Positions 7,850-16,756 of a stretch of 22,628 nucleotides of DNA are shown here, piece after piece (the first letter of the stretch is position 1; each line of letters opens with the position of its first letter). The stretch lies in NCBI GenBank assembly GCA_037444075.1, contig JBBIND010000069.1, positions 1-22,628 of the forward strand, in the 5' to 3' direction. The notes under the pieces were generated by a model. The model saw only the letters and a program-made list of their open reading frames with translations. It did not search any database and had not been told where the DNA came from. Made by a program: the position numbers and the translations under genes. The stretch comes from JBBIND01 sp037444075. Its GTDB lineage: Bacteria > Acidobacteriota > Terriglobia > Bryobacterales > Bryobacteraceae.

Positions 7850-10525
7850 TTAGCGCCGGTGCTGCTGCTGGAGAAAAGCCGGGTCGTCCATGCGCGGTGA
7901 CGGCCGCGGGTCGAGCGGTTCCCGCGCCTTTTCGGGATCAAACAGCCGCTGGTGCACGGGCAGGAGTTGGTAAGGGGTGAAATCCGGCTCATCCGTGAAG
8001 CAGTCCGAAAGGTCGGTGGCGGTGGCGTCAAACAGGTTCAGGGGAGGCACGTCGAGCAAGCGGAAGATCGTCTTCAACAGCCCCGGAAAGCTCGCGTTGC
8101 GCCGCGAGACGTAATTCTTCTTGAGATACGGCCCCATGGCGAGCAGGACCGTACGGTGCGAGTCGATGTGGTCCACTCCGCCCTGAGCGTCGTCCTCGGT
8201 GACGAAGATGGTCATTTGAGGCCACCAGGGTGTCTGGGACAGATATTGGACAATGCGCCCGAGCGCGTAGTCATTGTCGGCCACAAACGATGCCGGGAAC
8301 GGATAGCCGTCTTCGGGGCGCGCCTTAGCCATATGGTCATTCGGCAGATGGATGAAGAGGAAGCGCGGGAAAGGCTGTCCGCCCTTGACATAGAGGCTCT
8401 CCACCTCATTGATGAACTGCGTGGCCCGGTATTGGTCCGGGATGTTCATGTTGTACTGCGGGTAAGCAAGGGACGTGTTGCGATAAAGCGGGTCAGGCAT
8501 GGGCACGTTGGTCAACAGCCGGGCGCCCGTGGGCTTGAGCCCTTCGCCCTCATCCACGCCCGCCAACTCAAATCCCTCCCCGTAGTTGCGGAAGCTGATG
8601 CCGTGACGTTCCAGGTGGTGCCAGATGGCGCCAGCCTCCAGTTGTTCTTCCGGGTGGACCGAGGAGTTGCTTTGGGCGAACGACAGCCTGCCGGGCGCGG
8701 AGGTCGGTAAGCGGAAGTCCTTCTGCCCTCCGTAGGCGGCCATGAGCGAACTTTCGGTCCAGGCGTTGGGGTAAGAGCCCACCAGCCAGTGGTGGCCGTC
8801 CACGCTCACTTCGGAATCAGCGTAGAAGTTGTCGCTGAAAGCCCACCGCTCAGCCATGGAGTGGTGGTTCGGGGTTACGTCAATGCCGCGCAGGCTGAAG
8901 CGCTGCTGGAATTCGCCCGGGTCGCTGACGACGGTGCCGGTACGGCCGAAACGCGCCAGCATGGGCGCTCCCCGCACCGGACCATTGGAAGCTTCCTCGA
9001 TGTCGCCGAAGACCTCGTCAAATGTCCGGTTTTCCTTCACGATGAGCACCACGTAACGCACCTCTTTCGGCAGCGGTCTCTGCACGGTGGTGACAGGAAG
9101 AAAGCCGTTGTTCTCCATGACGGTCCGGGTGAGGGCGGGAAGCTCCGAGGCATCCGGCAACGGGAAGAAGGTGATGGCGCCGCGGCGGTGCTCGCCCTGG
9201 AAACTCTTGATCAGGGGCGTGACGCGGCTGGCGTTCGGACCTGTTCCGTGCCCCTTGGCGTTGGTGACGTAAACGGTCCCATCATGTATGCGAACGCAGG
9301 TGGGAAACCACGCCGAGGGGATATGGCCAATTACCTTGAGCGTGGCGGTGTCGATGACACCAATCGCATTGATCCCGGCTTCGGCCACCAGAAGCCACCC
9401 GGTTGATGCATCGTAGGCCATCCCGATGGGCAGCACGCCGCGCAGGTCTTCGAGTTGCGGAATGCGGATAGGAACTTCGCCCGCGACTTCGAGAGTGCTC
9501 GCGTCAATGACCGTCACCGTGTCGTTGTGCCCGTTGGCCACGAAGATGCGGTTGCCGGCTGCCAGAACTCCGGATGGGCTGCTGCCGCCCATGATCTTGC
9601 CGCCGAAAGGCAAGCCCGTACGCACGAAGCGTTCCAGCCGCGGCTTGGACGGGTCGGAAACATCGACCACGGCGAGCGAGTTCGACTCCGCCACATTCGG
9701 GTCTCCCAGACCCGGCACATCCACGGGACCTTGAGCCGTTTCCCGCCGCGCGCCGCGTTCAGCCTCCTCGGATGGGAAGCCGAAGGCGGGGAAGGGCAGC
9801 CCGGTCTCGCGCGCCCTGCGGCGGTCGGCGTTCGGAATGGGTTGGTATTCGAACATGCCGATGTTGGTCACGTAGGCGCGGCGTCCGTCCGGCGAGAGCG
9901 TTACGGCAAAAGGCAGCCGGCCCAGACGGACCGAACTGAGCAGGCGTCGCTTTCGTACGTCAATCGAGACGAGCCTGAAATTGGCCTGATCCACGACGTA
10001 CAGTACGCCCCGGCTTTGGTCGAGAACGAGGTCACCCGAATAGCTGTCCTTGAAGCCGCCCTGGTTCAGGTCATAGAGGAGCAGCCGCTTGCCGCTCTCC
10101 GGGTCCACCAGACGGACGCGTCCGGAATTGCCTTCCGAGGCATATAGCCGGCGCTCGTTTTCGAACGCCAGCCCCATGAACACGCTGCGCCAGTCATCTT
10201 CATCCCCCTCCGGAGTGCGCGCGCGCGGAGCCACGGTGTGGTTGATGCGCCATCGCCCGCCGGATTTCGTCAGAACGCTCAGCGAGTAACGGTTCGGCCC
10301 GCCGTTGGCGGAAACCACGACGTTACCGCTGGGACTGACGGCGAGCCCGAATGGTCCCGGGCCAGTCGCATATTGCTTGCCGTATGGAGAGATGAGACGG
10401 CCGCCGGGCAGGATGCTGGTGGCTCCCGGCCTCGAAACGGCGTGACGCAGTCCGGCCGGAGCCTGGAATTCCGCCGCGGGAGCGGACGTGACCGTCAAGG
10501 CCAATGCTAGAAGAAAAGCCTTCAT
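7850..10525 (-). CDS. YncE-type beta-propeller / alkaline-phosphatase-like phosphoesterase fusion, exported
   Basis: An 891-aa protein with a signal peptide (MKAFLLALALTVTSAPAA). Residues about 45-480 form a seven-bladed-propeller-like region of the YncE/40-residue repeat type, with recurring blades such as NDTVTVIDASTLEVAGEVPI and NAIGVIDTATLKVIGHIP. Residues about 488-880 form a phosphoesterase domain of the alkaline phosphatase/phospholipase C superfamily. It has the metal-site motif KENRTFDEVFGD (497-508), NHHSMAERWAF, VTEDDAQGG (776-783) and DHIDSHR (785-791). It is expected to act in the periplasm or outside the cell. The substrate is unknown; a phosphate monoester, a phospholipid head group or a sulfate-type ester are all possible within the superfamily. 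The arrangement is a known bifunctional family, not a chimera made here. The ATG at 10525 diverges from the NIPSNAP gene with 49 bases between the starts. Confidence 0.92.
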   Translation of the reverse strand: MKAFLLALALTVTSAPAAEFQAPAGLRHAVSRPGATSILPGGRLISPYGKQYATGPGPFGLAVSPSGNVVVSANGGPNRYSLSVLTKSGGRWRINHTVAPRARTPEGDEDDWRSVFMGLAFENERRLYASEGNSGRVRLVDPESGKRLLLYDLNQGGFKDSYSGDLVLDQSRGVLYVVDQANFRLVSIDVRKRRLLSSVRLGRLPFAVTLSPDGRRAYVTNIGMFEYQPIPNADRRRARETGLPFPAFGFPSEEAERGARRETAQGPVDVPGLGDPNVAESNSLAVVDVSDPSKPRLERFVRTGLPFGGKIMGGSSPSGVLAAGNRIFVANGHNDTVTVIDASTLEVAGEVPIRIPQLEDLRGVLPIGMAYDASTGWLLVAEAGINAIGVIDTATLKVIGHIPSAWFPTCVRIHDGTVYVTNAKGHGTGPNASRVTPLIKSFQGEHRRGAITFFPLPDASELPALTRTVMENNGFLPVTTVQRPLPKEVRYVVLIVKENRTFDEVFGDIEEASNGPVRGAPMLARFGRTGTVVSDPGEFQQRFSLRGIDVTPNHHSMAERWAFSDNFYADSEVSVDGHHWLVGSYPNAWTESSLMAAYGGQKDFRLPTSAPGRLSFAQSNSSVHPEEQLEAGAIWHHLERHGISFRNYGEGFELAGVDEGEGLKPTGARLLTNVPMPDPLYRNTSLAYPQYNMNIPDQYRATQFINEVESLYVKGGQPFPRFLFIHLPNDHMAKARPEDGYPFPASFVADNDYALGRIVQYLSQTPWWPQMTIFVTEDDAQGGVDHIDSHRTVLLAMGPYLKKNYVSRRNASFPGLLKTIFRLLDVPPLNLFDATATDLSDCFTDEPDFTPYQLLPVHQRLFDPEKAREPLDPRPSPRMDDPAFLQQQHRR

Positions 10526-10526
10526 C

Positions 10527-10536
10527 AGGTTAACCT
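10527..10536. promoter_or_regulatory. Perfect 10-bp palindrome AGGTTAACCT in a short divergent region
   Basis: Only 49 bases separate the starts of the divergent phosphoesterase (10525, -) and NIPSNAP (10575, +) genes, and this palindrome sits right against the phosphoesterase start. It could be an operator shared by both genes. The AGG on the minus strand could also serve as a ribosome site for the phosphoesterase. No convincing -10/-35 pair was seen on either strand, so the role is inference. Confidence 0.3.
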
Positions 10537-10574
10537 GTGTACTAGCTTGTCATAAAGCAAGGAGACCGATCAGC

Positions 10575-11354
10575 ATGAAACGCAGGAACTTCTTCGGCGC
10601 CTTGGCGAGCACGGCTGCAGGCGCGCCTCTCCTGGCGGGCCAACCCCCAAAAAGCAGAACCGCATTCTATGTGCTGGACCAGTATTTCCTCAAGAACGGC
10701 ACGCAGTCCGGCCGTATGCAGGAACACTTCAGCCGGGCGCTGCTGCCTGCGCTGAACAAACTCCACTCCGGCCCCCAGATCTTCCTTGAAGCGCTGGTGG
10801 CCCCACATATGCCTCAGGCCGCTGTGATTGTGGGTTACTCGTCCCTGGAGGAGTACCGCCTGGTGCGGCAGAAACTCAGCGCTGATGCGGATTTCGCGCG
10901 CGCCATGCAGGCGTGGGAAGCGCATGAAGAACCCCCATTTGAGAAATACGTTTCGACTCTGGTGGCCGCGACAGACTACTCTCCGGAAATCGTGACTCCC
11001 AAGAAGCCGGCTGAGGCGCAGCGGGTCTTCGAACTGCGCGTCTACCGTTCTCCGACGCACCGCCAGTTGGTGGCTCTGCACGAGCGTTTCGCGGGCCCGG
11101 AGGTCAAAATCTTCAGCCGGCTGGGCATCGATCCTTTGTTCTATGGGGAAACAGTTTTCGGGCCGGAGAAACCGAACCTGGTCTACCTGACGCCGTTCGA
11201 CAATCTGGCCGTGCGCGAAAAAGCCTGGGCCGCCTTCGCGGCGGACCCGGAGTGGATCAAAGTGCGTAAGGAATCGATTGACAGAGGCGGGCAGATTTCC
11301 AGCGTGATTCAGATTGCGCTCTACCGGGCCGCGGCGTACTCTCCCCTGCGCTGA
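10575..11354 (+). CDS. NIPSNAP family protein with twin-arginine signal
   Basis: A 259-aa protein with two ferredoxin-like (dimeric alpha/beta barrel) halves. The C-terminal half (about 150-254) matches NIPSNAP: VFELRVYRSPTHRQL, then a GETVFGPEKPNLVYLTPFDN strand-turn and WIKVRKES. The N-terminal half (about 27-125) looks like a diverged copy. The start MKRRNFFGALAST resembles a Tat signal, with RR and a hydrophobic Ala-rich segment, so export as a folded protein is likely. The function of bacterial NIPSNAPs is not established. The ATG at 10575 is supported by AAGGAG at 10559-10564, ten bases upstream; an in-frame upstream extension to 10488 would bury the Tat motif. It ends with AAAYSPLR, so it appears complete. 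It converges on the truncated fragment at 11321-11545. Confidence 0.87.
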   Translation: MKRRNFFGALASTAAGAPLLAGQPPKSRTAFYVLDQYFLKNGTQSGRMQEHFSRALLPALNKLHSGPQIFLEALVAPHMPQAAVIVGYSSLEEYRLVRQKLSADADFARAMQAWEAHEEPPFEKYVSTLVAATDYSPEIVTPKKPAEAQRVFELRVYRSPTHRQLVALHERFAGPEVKIFSRLGIDPLFYGETVFGPEKPNLVYLTPFDNLAVREKAWAAFAADPEWIKVRKESIDRGGQISSVIQIALYRAAAYSPLR

Positions 11355-11545
11355 AAGCTCCGGTGGGACCATGGACCGGGGCGGCCCAGATTGAGCGTAA
11401 GGCCGGTTTCGAATTCAAACGTACCCGGCGCCGTCGTAGAGGTATCCGAAGTGAATGTGGGTCTCTGTGGTGTGGCCGCGTACGTCTGGGCTTTCAGGCT
11501 GCCGGCCGCTAGTGCTAAAAGGAACCACGGTAGCAGCGCTCTCAA
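11321..11545 (-). pseudogene. Truncated start of an exported (outer-membrane-type) protein
   Basis: A TTG start overlaps the TGA stop of the M1-homologue gene (ATTGA), a typical translational-coupling junction. It encodes a clean signal peptide, MRALLPWFLLALAAGSLKAQ, followed by QRPTFTSDTSTTAPGTFEFE. That pattern is common at the N-terminus of outer-membrane beta-barrel proteins of the MetA-like/transporter type. After about residue 60 (near 11366) the resemblance stops. The frame runs through the 3' end of the opposing NIPSNAP gene to a stop at 11321, giving 74 codons where a barrel would need 250 or more. The 3' part was probably lost by deletion. The family call is tentative; the signal peptide and the truncation are clear. 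Confidence 0.55.
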
Positions 11546-13527
11546 TAGTCTTCAGCCGGCCGCTCGTACGGTTGTTGCAGAAAGCGTGCGGCCTCCTCCT
11601 GAGCCCCTTGCGTGTTGTCCTTCGTACGGATGGCGAGATTGTATTCGTTCACAGCCCGCTCACGCTGGCCGGTGATATCGAAGATCTTGCCCAGGGTGAT
11701 GTGGGACCACACCTCAGTCCAGCGCGGCTCCAAATCCCCGTTGAGGGCTTCCCGAAACTCGTTCGCCGCCGCCTGGTAGTTGCGTTGCAGGAAGAAAACT
11801 TCCGCCACGCGATAGTGGGCCAGCGAACTGTAGCGATTGACGTCGAGCGCCCGCTGATATTCTTTCAGCGACTCCGGAAACTCGCCGATTTCGGCGAACA
11901 TCTCTCCACGGCGAATGGCCACGGCGACGTGGATCTTGTCGTCGAAACGCAGCACGCGGCTGTTCGGGTCGACGATGACCCGCTTCGGGCGTCCGAATGC
12001 CTCCACGACAAACTCCGTCGAAGGTCCTACCACCTCGACCTCCGCCTCTTCCGGATTGCCCTCGGTTTCAATCCTCAATTGGACCGGCATGCGGAAGGTA
12101 TCCAGATCCTGGGATATCTTGCCCATAACGCGGAATCCCTTCTGCGTGCGATATACGGTGTACTCAATGTCAAAGCGCGGGGCGCCGCTGGATTCGATCC
12201 ACTGGATGAAGAAGCCTTGCAGGTTGCGCTTGGATACGGCTTCAGCCGTCCGGCGGAAATCATCAGTCGAGACGGATTTCCAGGCGTTCTGTTCGGCGAA
12301 CTCGCGCAAGGCGGCCCGGAACGGCGCCTCTCCGATGACGTACCGCAGCATGTTCAGCACGGCGGAACCTTTGGCGGCGGTGGATGCCCAGAACTCCGGG
12401 CTGTAATCTTCGAGACGGGCGGATTGGCTGAGCGGAGGCCTCTCAATGGTGAGTGCCTCCACGTAATTGTCACGCAGTTCCGCTTCCATCGCCTCCGGTC
12501 CGGCGGTCTGCTCAATCCACATCACCTCGGCATAACGAGCCATGCCGTTGGTTATCCAGAGGTGATTTCGCGTGGCAGCCGAGAATAATGCGCCAAACCA
12601 TTGGCGGGTGATCTGGTTCACCAGCAGCCTGGAATTGACCTGTTTGCCGATCGAACTCGGCGAGAGGAACAGGATGCCCGGAGCCGCGTAGCCGTTGGGC
12701 GCCCCGCTTTCCGTTTCCACTACGGCGAGGTTCCTGACCGGGGGCAATCCAAACAAACCCGAAAGGAAGCTGACCACACGGCCAATTTCCTCCGCATAGG
12801 CGCCCACCATGTTGCGTAACTCTCCCCGGAAAAAGAACGCCGAGGTGGAACCTTCCGCAGCGATGCGGATGGGCTCCTCGCGCACTACCGCCAGGCTCCC
12901 GGGAAAGGAAGGCTGGCCGAAATCGAAAGCGTAAGTGACTTTTCCTTCCGCGGAAGGAGCCAGGGTTTCCAGCCCGCTGGCGATAACCCGGTAGCCGGCG
13001 GGAACCGTAATGCGCAGTTCGGCGCGGTATCGATCCTCGGTGTACTCGTTGATGGGGAACCAGCGGGCAGGGTAAAGCAGGTAAGCGTACTCCGGCTGGA
13101 TAGAAGCGAACTTGACTCCGTAAACTGGTGAATCCTCTCTGCCCGACAACCGGCCGTCATAGGTGAATTTCAGAGTTCCCTGCTGGCCCTTCCCGATAGG
13201 CTCCGGCAGGTTGAGCCGCAGGCTGAAGTTCTCGATAGAACGTGAAGCTGGCACCGCGCGCTCCGCGCCGTCGGTAATTCGCGACACATTGAGCGCGTTG
13301 TTTAATTCGAAGCTGAGCGAGGAGGTGTAATCGTCCAACGCCGCGAATTGAACCTGCACGTTGGCGGACAGGGTCTGTGTGTCCGGGTCGATTTGGGCTT
13401 CGATCAGGTATTTCTCTACGTCAATGCGGTTGCGCCTATCCTGGGCTTGCGCCGGCTCCGGCCATGCCGCGAGCCAGGCAGTTCCCACAACGAGCACCGC
13501 TACCCTCAGCCAAGCATCAATGCGCAT
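11542..13527 (-). CDS. M1-family metallopeptidase homologue lacking the zinc site, with C-terminal TPRs (probable pseudoenzyme)
   Basis: An exported 661-aa protein with signal peptide MRIDAWLRVAVLVVGTAWLA ending near PAQAQ. The N-terminal beta domain (about 35-230) and the catalytic-type domain (about 235-450) are those of M1 aminopeptidases. However, the HExxH motif is replaced by NQITR (residues 304-308, bases 12604-12618) in a context that is otherwise family-like (NQITRQWFGALFSA, normally HExxHQWFGN). The NEGFA segment that supplies the third zinc ligand is TNGMA. The GAMEN loop is SGAPNGY, and the tyrosine before the KG motif is missing (STAAKGSAVLNML). All ligands and the catalytic Glu are gone while the fold is kept, so a binding or scaffold role is likely. 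The C-terminus (about 535-640) holds TPR-like repeats (FPESLKEYQRALDVN). The ATG at 13527 has GGAGG 6 bases upstream and overlaps the end of lpxB by 11 bases. Confidence 0.85.
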   Translation of the reverse strand: MRIDAWLRVAVLVVGTAWLAAWPEPAQAQDRRNRIDVEKYLIEAQIDPDTQTLSANVQVQFAALDDYTSSLSFELNNALNVSRITDGAERAVPASRSIENFSLRLNLPEPIGKGQQGTLKFTYDGRLSGREDSPVYGVKFASIQPEYAYLLYPARWFPINEYTEDRYRAELRITVPAGYRVIASGLETLAPSAEGKVTYAFDFGQPSFPGSLAVVREEPIRIAAEGSTSAFFFRGELRNMVGAYAEEIGRVVSFLSGLFGLPPVRNLAVVETESGAPNGYAAPGILFLSPSSIGKQVNSRLLVNQITRQWFGALFSAATRNHLWITNGMARYAEVMWIEQTAGPEAMEAELRDNYVEALTIERPPLSQSARLEDYSPEFWASTAAKGSAVLNMLRYVIGEAPFRAALREFAEQNAWKSVSTDDFRRTAEAVSKRNLQGFFIQWIESSGAPRFDIEYTVYRTQKGFRVMGKISQDLDTFRMPVQLRIETEGNPEEAEVEVVGPSTEFVVEAFGRPKRVIVDPNSRVLRFDDKIHVAVAIRRGEMFAEIGEFPESLKEYQRALDVNRYSSLAHYRVAEVFFLQRNYQAAANEFREALNGDLEPRWTEVWSHITLGKIFDITGQRERAVNEYNLAIRTKDNTQGAQEEAARFLQQPYERPAEDY

Positions 13528-14725
13528 TCTCGACCTCCTCGTATAGGACCTCTGCTGCCAATTGAGCCGCGCGCTGCATCGGATCTTCCCGTGAGGCCAA
13601 AGCGGCAGCCACTGCCCGTAACTCAAGTTTCATTTTCTCGCGGTCCGGCCCGTTTTCAAGCAGCCGTAACGTTTCGCCGGCGAGGCGAGAGGGGCGCAAA
13701 CGATCCTGTATAAGTTCCGGTACAACTAGCTTGTCAGCCACAAGGTTCACCATGGATAAGAAGGGGACTTTTACCAAGGACCTGCCCAGCCACCAGCTAA
13801 GGGGGGTTACCCGGTAGTAGGTGACCATGGGAGTTCCCAGCAGCGCAGCTTCAATCGTCACTGTGCCACTGGCAGCCACGGCCACATCGGCGCTGGCTAT
13901 CAAGTCCCAGGTTTCTCCCTCTACTAATTGGATGGGTGAGCGCGAAATCGGTTCCCAGAATCTCGAACTCGCCTCGGCGCCAGGCACTCCGCCCGCCGGA
14001 GTGCCGAGCACGAAACTGGCCGGGCGCTGGCTGGCGATGGATGGGACCGTCTCCGCCAGAACAGGCAAGTGCCGGCCGATTTCCCCGCGGCGGCTGCCGG
14101 GCAGCAGCGCCACGAGGGGCCTGTCCGCGGGCAGGTTGTGCCTGGCGAAGAACTCGGCCCTGCTCAGTGAAGGCCGCACAATGCGAGTCAGCGGGTGACC
14201 CACGTAGTCGGCGCGCACGCCATGATTCCGGAAGAACTCCTCCTCGAAGGGGAAGATGCACAGCAGCCGGGAGACGTCCCTGCGCAAAGCCCGCACGCGT
14301 CCCCGGCGCCAGGCCCAGGCCTGCGGCGCGATGAAATAGACTACCGGCACACCGAGTCTCTTGAGGCGGCGAGCGAGGCGGAGATGGAAATCCGGGCTGT
14401 CGGTGAGGATGGCCAATTGCGGCCGCTCCTGCCTGGCGGCGGCGATGAGGCGCCGGTATTCGCGGTAGATGCCGGGGATGTGGGTCACCACCTCCACCAG
14501 CCCGACCACGGCGAGCCGCGCGGCATCGATGACGGGGCGCACGCCCGCCGCGCGCATGCGCGGACCGGCGCAGCCGAAGAACTCAGCTTCCGGAAAACGC
14601 TGCCGCAAGGCGCTCGCGAGATGGGAGGCGTACAGGTCCCCTGACGCCTCACCGGCGGAGATGAGGATGCGGGGCGCCGTGGCGGAGTGTGCGTTCGAGC
14701 CGGCGCTGGCGCGAGCCGTGTTCAT
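13517..14725 (-). CDS. lpxB: Lipid-A-disaccharide synthase
   Basis: Condenses UDP-2,3-diacylglucosamine with lipid X to form the lipid A disaccharide at the inner face of the inner membrane (GT19 family). The signatures are clear: ISAGEASGD (22-30), YFIAPQAWAWRRGR (130-143), VGHPL (175-179), LLPGSRRGEI (207-216) and, nearer the C-terminus, ASGTVTIEAALLGTPMVTYY. The length of 402 aa is slightly above the roughly 382 of E. coli, because of a 15-residue Ser/Ala-rich N-terminal extension. The gene starts 30 bases after the speA stop and its end overlaps the start of the M1-homologue gene, which supports one transcript. It is not beside lpxA or lpxD here, where it often sits. It shows that the host makes lipid A. 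Confidence 0.97.
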   Translation of the reverse strand: MNTARASAGSNAHSATAPRILISAGEASGDLYASHLASALRQRFPEAEFFGCAGPRMRAAGVRPVIDAARLAVVGLVEVVTHIPGIYREYRRLIAAARQERPQLAILTDSPDFHLRLARRLKRLGVPVVYFIAPQAWAWRRGRVRALRRDVSRLLCIFPFEEEFFRNHGVRADYVGHPLTRIVRPSLSRAEFFARHNLPADRPLVALLPGSRRGEIGRHLPVLAETVPSIASQRPASFVLGTPAGGVPGAEASSRFWEPISRSPIQLVEGETWDLIASADVAVAASGTVTIEAALLGTPMVTYYRVTPLSWWLGRSLVKVPFLSMVNLVADKLVVPELIQDRLRPSRLAGETLRLLENGPDREKMKLELRAVAAALASREDPMQRAAQLAAEVLYEEVENAH

Positions 14726-14755
14726 GAGAGTGACCGCGGCGCCGGCGCGTACCGG

Positions 14756-16696
14756 CTAGCGCTCGTGCGCCTCCTCCAGGTAGGTGTAGCCGTCCAGACC
14801 CTCTTCGTAGAACCGGAGCAGGCGTCCGGATTCCTCGTAGCCAATCTTGCCCTGGCGAACGGCTGTTTCCACGTCCCGGCGGAATTCCTCGAGCAGGCTC
14901 TTGCCGTTGAACTGCACGTAGTCGAGCACTTCACTCACTGTGTCGCCGCGGATGACCGCTTCCAGGATGGGTTCCCCGCCGTCACTCATGCTGACGTGGA
15001 CGGCGTTCGTGTCCCCGAACAGATTGTGCATGTCGCCGAGGATCTCCTGGTATGCGCCTACCAGGAATGCGCCCAGCAGATAGGGCTCCCCGTTGAATGG
15101 ATGCAACGCCAGAGATTTCTTCACATCCCTCCGGTCAATGAACTGGTCCACCTTGCCGTCGGAGTCGCAGGAAATGTCGCCGAGCACGCCGTGGCGCGAA
15201 GGCTGCTCGTTGAGGCGATGGATGGGCACGATGGGGAACAACTGCTTCACCGCCCAACTGTCCGGCAGACTCTGGAAAATCGAGAAGTTGCAGAAGTAGG
15301 TATCCGACAGCATCGTGTCCAGCCCCTGCAATTCCTCGGGAGGCTCATCCAGTTCGGCTACCATGCGTTGCACGCGCCGGCAGATGGCCCAGTACAAGGT
15401 CTCCGCCATGCTGCGCTGCTCCAGAGGCAGGTAACCGAGGCTGAACAGGTTCAGCGCCGAGTCGAGCGCCTGCTGGGCGTCGTGATAGCACTCGAGCAGA
15501 TTCTTGTTGGTGAGAGACTGATGGGTCTCGAGCAGGTCCACCAGAGGCTGCTCCGCGTCGTCGGGCAAGTGCCCGGTAAAGTCCTCGTCTCCGAACCCGC
15601 TCACGCCCAGCACGTTGAATACGAGCACGCTGTGATAGGCGGTGATGGCGCGTCCGCTTTCGGAAACGATGGTGGGATGCGGCACGTTGGTTTCGTCGCA
15701 GACGTTCTGGATGTGGTAGACCACGTCATTGGCGTACTCCTGCAGCGTGTAGTTCACGCTGGAGTCAAAGTCCGTCTGCGATCCGTCGTAGTCCACACCC
15801 AAGCCGCCGCCGACATCCAGATATTCCAGTCCCGCGCCCGCGCGCCGGAGTTCCGCGTAAATGCGCGCCGCCTCAATGACCGCGGCTTTTATCTGGCGGA
15901 TGTTGGTGATCTGGCTGCCCAGGTGGAAGTGGAGCAGCACGAGCGAATCCTGGAGCCCGCGGCTCTTCAGGACCTCATAGGCCTTCACCACCTCGCTGAC
16001 GGTCAGCCCGAATTTCGAGCGGTAGCCTCCGGAAGACTTCCACCGTCCCCTGCCCCGGCTGGCTAACTTGACGCGCATGCCGATGGTGGGCACAACGCCT
16101 ACGCGCTCGGAGTACTTCAGGATGAGATCGAGCTCGGTGTATTTCTCGACCACCGGAATGATCTGCCGCCCGATCTTGCGGGCCAGCATGACCATCTCGA
16201 TGTACTCCTCATCCTTGAATCCGTTGCAGATGATCGGCGTCTCGTTGTCGGAGATGGCGAGCACGGCCAGCACCTCGGGCTTCGAGCCCGCCTCCAGTCC
16301 AAACCGGTAAGGCCGGCCGTATTGAAGGACCTCCTCCACCACCTGGCGCTGCTGGTTCACCTTGATGGGGTATACGCAACGGTATTCACCCTGGTAACCA
16401 TGTTCGGAGATGGCATTGCTGAAGGCGCCGTGGATCTCCGCCAGCCGGTCTTTGAGAATCTCGCCGAACCGGATCAGGATGGGCAGGGGGATTCCCCGCA
16501 GTACCAGGGTGTCAGTGAACTCCTTCAGGTCGATACTGCGATGCGGTTCCCTGCTCGGGTGGACCCGGATATGCCCGTTCTCGCCCACCGAAAAGTAGCC
16601 CTTGCCCCAGCGGGCGATGTCGTAAAACTCCACCGCCTCGGAGACGGTCCATCTCTCAGTGGGCTCACGTGCCGCGACGTTGTCGCCTGGTTTCAA
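14756..16696 (-). CDS. speA: Biosynthetic arginine decarboxylase
   Basis: PLP-dependent decarboxylation of arginine to agmatine, the first step of the agmatine route to putrescine. At 646 aa it is close to E. coli SpeA (658 aa). The PLP lysine is Lys112 in VYPIKVNQQ. HFHLGSQ and DVGGGLGVDYDGS mark the barrel's cofactor-binding loops, and ISCDSDGKVDQFI carries the C-terminal Cys/Asp pair that completes the active site of this fold. The start is a TTG at 16696, supported by GGAGGA at 16706-16711 nine bases upstream; no in-frame ATG precedes MKPGDNV-like sequence. It sits 60 bases after nusB and 30 bases before lpxB on the same strand. No agmatine deiminase or agmatinase gene is visible in the window. 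Confidence 0.97.
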   Translation of the reverse strand: MKPGDNVAAREPTERWTVSEAVEFYDIARWGKGYFSVGENGHIRVHPSREPHRSIDLKEFTDTLVLRGIPLPILIRFGEILKDRLAEIHGAFSNAISEHGYQGEYRCVYPIKVNQQRQVVEEVLQYGRPYRFGLEAGSKPEVLAVLAISDNETPIICNGFKDEEYIEMVMLARKIGRQIIPVVEKYTELDLILKYSERVGVVPTIGMRVKLASRGRGRWKSSGGYRSKFGLTVSEVVKAYEVLKSRGLQDSLVLLHFHLGSQITNIRQIKAAVIEAARIYAELRRAGAGLEYLDVGGGLGVDYDGSQTDFDSSVNYTLQEYANDVVYHIQNVCDETNVPHPTIVSESGRAITAYHSVLVFNVLGVSGFGDEDFTGHLPDDAEQPLVDLLETHQSLTNKNLLECYHDAQQALDSALNLFSLGYLPLEQRSMAETLYWAICRRVQRMVAELDEPPEELQGLDTMLSDTYFCNFSIFQSLPDSWAVKQLFPIVPIHRLNEQPSRHGVLGDISCDSDGKVDQFIDRRDVKKSLALHPFNGEPYLLGAFLVGAYQEILGDMHNLFGDTNAVHVSMSDGGEPILEAVIRGDTVSEVLDYVQFNGKSLLEEFRRDVETAVRQGKIGYEESGRLLRFYEEGLDGYTYLEEAHER

Positions 16697-16756
16697 AACG
16701 ATATCTCCTCCAAGAACTTCAGTGTCCCGCCAATTGACGTCGAGGGCAACCTTGGC

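Noticed and set aside
14687..16066. A 459-codon open frame on the plus strand opposite speA and lpxB
   Set aside because: It is the mirror of strongly recognised genes in GC-rich DNA; its translation is Val/His/Gln-rich and matches no family I know.
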